From Micromonospora lutea (GTDB taxonomy: Bacteria; Actinomycetota; Actinomycetes; Mycobacteriales; Micromonosporaceae): 60,274 bases of DNA. Below the pieces are notes generated by a model. The model was not told where the DNA came from and ran no database searches. It saw nothing but the letters and a program-made list of their open reading frames with translations. The position numbers were made by a program, and so were the translations under genes. This document shows positions 58,865 through 60,274 of the stretch, one piece after another (within the stretch, counting starts at the first letter, position 1; each line of letters starts with the position of its first letter). The stretch spans positions 1 to 60,274 of the forward strand of contig NZ_BOPB01000035.1 of assembly GCF_016863535.1 (NCBI RefSeq). Reading direction: 5' to 3'.

Positions 58865-59839
58865 ATGGAAACCGGCTACACCGTCGAACAACTGCGGGCC
58901 GCCGCGACCGACGCGGTCCGCGCACCGTCCCTGCACAACGTCCAGCCGTGGCGGTTCCGGCTGCGCGACGGTGGGATCGAGGTCCTCGTCGACCCGTCCC
59001 GGCGGCTGCCCGCCACCGACCCGAGCGGCTGGGGCGCCCGGGTGGCCGGTGGGGCCGCGCTGTTCAATCTGCGCCTCGCCCTGGCGGTGACCGGTGCTCC
59101 GGCGAGGGTACGGCTGCGTCCGTACCCGTCTGAACCGGATGTCCTGGCCCGGCTGGTGCCGGACCTGCCGCGTCGTCCCAGTCCCGCCGAGCAGAACCTC
59201 TACGCGGCCATCCCGCGCCGGTTCAGCAACCGCGCCCCGTTCTGGCCCGAACCGATTCCGGCTGACTCCCGCTGGCGGCTCGGTGAGGCAGCCCGTACCG
59301 AGCACTGCTGGCTGGAACTGCTGATCGGGGTGAGCGCCGTCAACGCGTTCGCCGAGATCGCTCGTGGCGCGCACCGGGTCCTCGAACGCGATCCCGCCTA
59401 CCGGGCGGAGCGCGAGACGTGGATACGTGCCAGCCCCGATTCGGACGGCGTCCCGGTCTCCGCCAGCGGCCCCCGGGCCGAGTCGCAGGACCTGCTCCCG
59501 TCGCGTGACTTCGGCGGCAGCCAGCGGGCAGCTGGCCGCGACTTCGAGCCGGAGCCACTCGTGGCGGTGCTCGGCTCCGCCGGCAACACCGCAGTCGACC
59601 AGGTGGTCGCGGGCCAGGCGTTGCAGCGGGTGCTGCTGACCGCCACCGATGCCAGGCTGTCCGTGTCGATGCTGTCCCAACCGATCGAGGTGCCCTCGGC
59701 CCGCGAGCAGCTTCGGCTGTCACTGGGACGGTTCGGCACGCCACAGATGGTGATGCGGATCGGGTACGGCCAGCCGGGTCGACCCACCCCCCGTCGCCCG
59801 GTGGACGAGGTGCTGGACCTGCCGGTGCGCCTCGCCTGA
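58865..59839 (+). CDS. Second Acg-family nitroreductase-like protein
   Basis: 324 aa from ATG 58865, six bases after GGAGGGGG. Landmarks are RAPSLHNVQPWRFRLR, DPSGWGARVAGGAALFNLRL, RRFSNRAPFW and MLSQPIEVPSAREQLRLSLG. It is distinct from the 55180 protein in sequence but of the same family. FMN binding is expected from family; no partner needed. A DevR-type box and copy C repeat lie upstream. Most likely induced in the dormancy response. Confidence 0.85.
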   Translation: METGYTVEQLRAAATDAVRAPSLHNVQPWRFRLRDGGIEVLVDPSRRLPATDPSGWGARVAGGAALFNLRLALAVTGAPARVRLRPYPSEPDVLARLVPDLPRRPSPAEQNLYAAIPRRFSNRAPFWPEPIPADSRWRLGEAARTEHCWLELLIGVSAVNAFAEIARGAHRVLERDPAYRAERETWIRASPDSDGVPVSASGPRAESQDLLPSRDFGGSQRAAGRDFEPEPLVAVLGSAGNTAVDQVVAGQALQRVLLTATDARLSVSMLSQPIEVPSAREQLRLSLGRFGTPQMVMRIGYGQPGRPTPRRPVDEVLDLPVRLA

Positions 59840-60162
59840 GGCGGCCGGCATGAGGAGTTTCAGGCGACCCACCTTGGCCCCTCGCAGCGGCTTCGGGTCG
59901 GCTCGTTCATCGTCGGCGGATCTGCCGACGGCAGAAGCCGGCGACGAACTGCGGCTGGGCTGGTCGAGAGTAGGTGCCGTGTCCGGCGGACGGCGTGGGC
60001 ATCCGCCGGACACGGCAGGGCGGTGCCGCGGGCACGGCGGGCACCACCAGCCATTTCCTTGGTGAAAGGACGGCGAGTCCCATCGTCGGTCGCGACCGGA
60101 TGCCGCGTCAACAACTTCCGGAAAAATATCGGTACCTTGACGCGACCGGCGGTCGTTCTTGT
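59840..60162. other. Intergenic region
   Basis: About 320 bp with one strong hairpin and no convincing gene. An AT-rich patch (GGAAAAATATCGG) at 60119-60132 stands out and precedes the partial LacI end. Confidence 0.4.
59975..60017. terminator. Perfect 16-bp hairpin after Acg2
   Basis: TGCCGTGTCCGGCGGA (59975-59990) pairs exactly with 60002-60017 over an 11-nt loop. It sits 135 bp past the Acg2 stop and between convergent genes, so it may be a bidirectional terminator. Confidence 0.65.
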
Positions 60163-60274
60163 TCAGGCCGCGGCGGCGCTGTCCCGGATCACGAGTTCCG
60201 TCGCCAGTTCCACCCGAGGGCTCTCCACCTGCTCGCCCCGGGCCAGCCGCAGCACCGTCCGCGCCGCCAACATG
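60163..60274 (-). CDS. LacI-family regulator, C-terminal end (partial)
   Basis: The minus strand encodes LAARTVLRLARGEQ, VESPRVELATELVIRDS and a short Ala tail ending at 60163. This is the usual last segment of a LacI/GalR regulator (the final strand with LVIRDS or LVVRES). The rest lies beyond the window, so no start or HTH can be read. Confidence 0.7.
   Translation of the reverse strand, partial: MLAARTVLRLARGEQVESPRVELATELVIRDSAAAA

Overview
High-GC actinobacterial chromosome, most likely Micromonosporaceae (Micromonospora-like). The pointers are a SsgB-type sporulation protein, a Spo0M homologue, GTG/TTG starts and leaderless-looking promoters, a DevR/DevS dormancy pair, secreted CBM2-type glycoside hydrolases, and an AICE-like integrative element in a tRNA-Val gene.

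Layout. 1-8.7 kb: the tail of a carbamoyltransferase; a decayed histidine kinase in front of its intact NarL-type response regulator; then a leftward run (ABC transporter, MprA-like regulator, MprB-like kinase, copper monooxygenase-like lipoprotein). A ~47-bp repeat occurs at both ends of this stretch in opposite orientation, one copy sitting inside the broken kinase gene. 9-16.3 kb: a LacI-type regulator with a large secreted esterase whose first esterase domain has lost its catalytic residues, a zinc alcohol dehydrogenase and two unrecognised genes.

16.4-25.7 kb: an integrated element bounded by a 20-bp direct repeat of tRNA-Val(CAC). It carries three overlapping tiny Cys-pair genes, an XRE regulator with an HD-domain protein, a membrane-anchored small protein, an AT-richer TIR-domain gene, a RepSA-type replication gene with two frameshifts, an excisionase and a tyrosine integrase. 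No FtsK/TraSA-type translocase is visible, so the element looks non-conjugative or degenerate. The TIR gene is the best candidate here for an undescribed defence system.

25.7-35.9 kb: PGPGW membrane protein, ssgB, SDR, AraC and Rrf2 regulators, a collapsed flavin-dependent monooxygenase cluster, a divergent VOC/MarR pair sharing one operator between two leaderless promoters, and a TPR/FN3 membrane protein. 35.9-48.1 kb: a HelD/HelR-type RNA polymerase-associated ATPase with an inverted repeat upstream that may be a rifamycin-associated element, Spo0M, a GH5 mannanase with LacI-type operators, an F420-dependent oxidoreductase, and nuclease, PAP2, YihY and lipid-kinase genes.

48.2-60.3 kb: Clp-N and HTH genes with twin operators, then a dormancy-style block: universal stress protein, phosphoketolase, universal stress protein, P-type ATPase (internally deleted), Acg-like nitroreductase, DevS, DevR and a second Acg-like gene. 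Three sites of the form GGGAC-n4-GGCCC lie upstream of phosphoketolase, devR and the second Acg gene, which suggests a local DevR regulon. Palindromic repeats beginning GATCATG recur at three intergenic positions (27.3, 38.3 and 58.7 kb).
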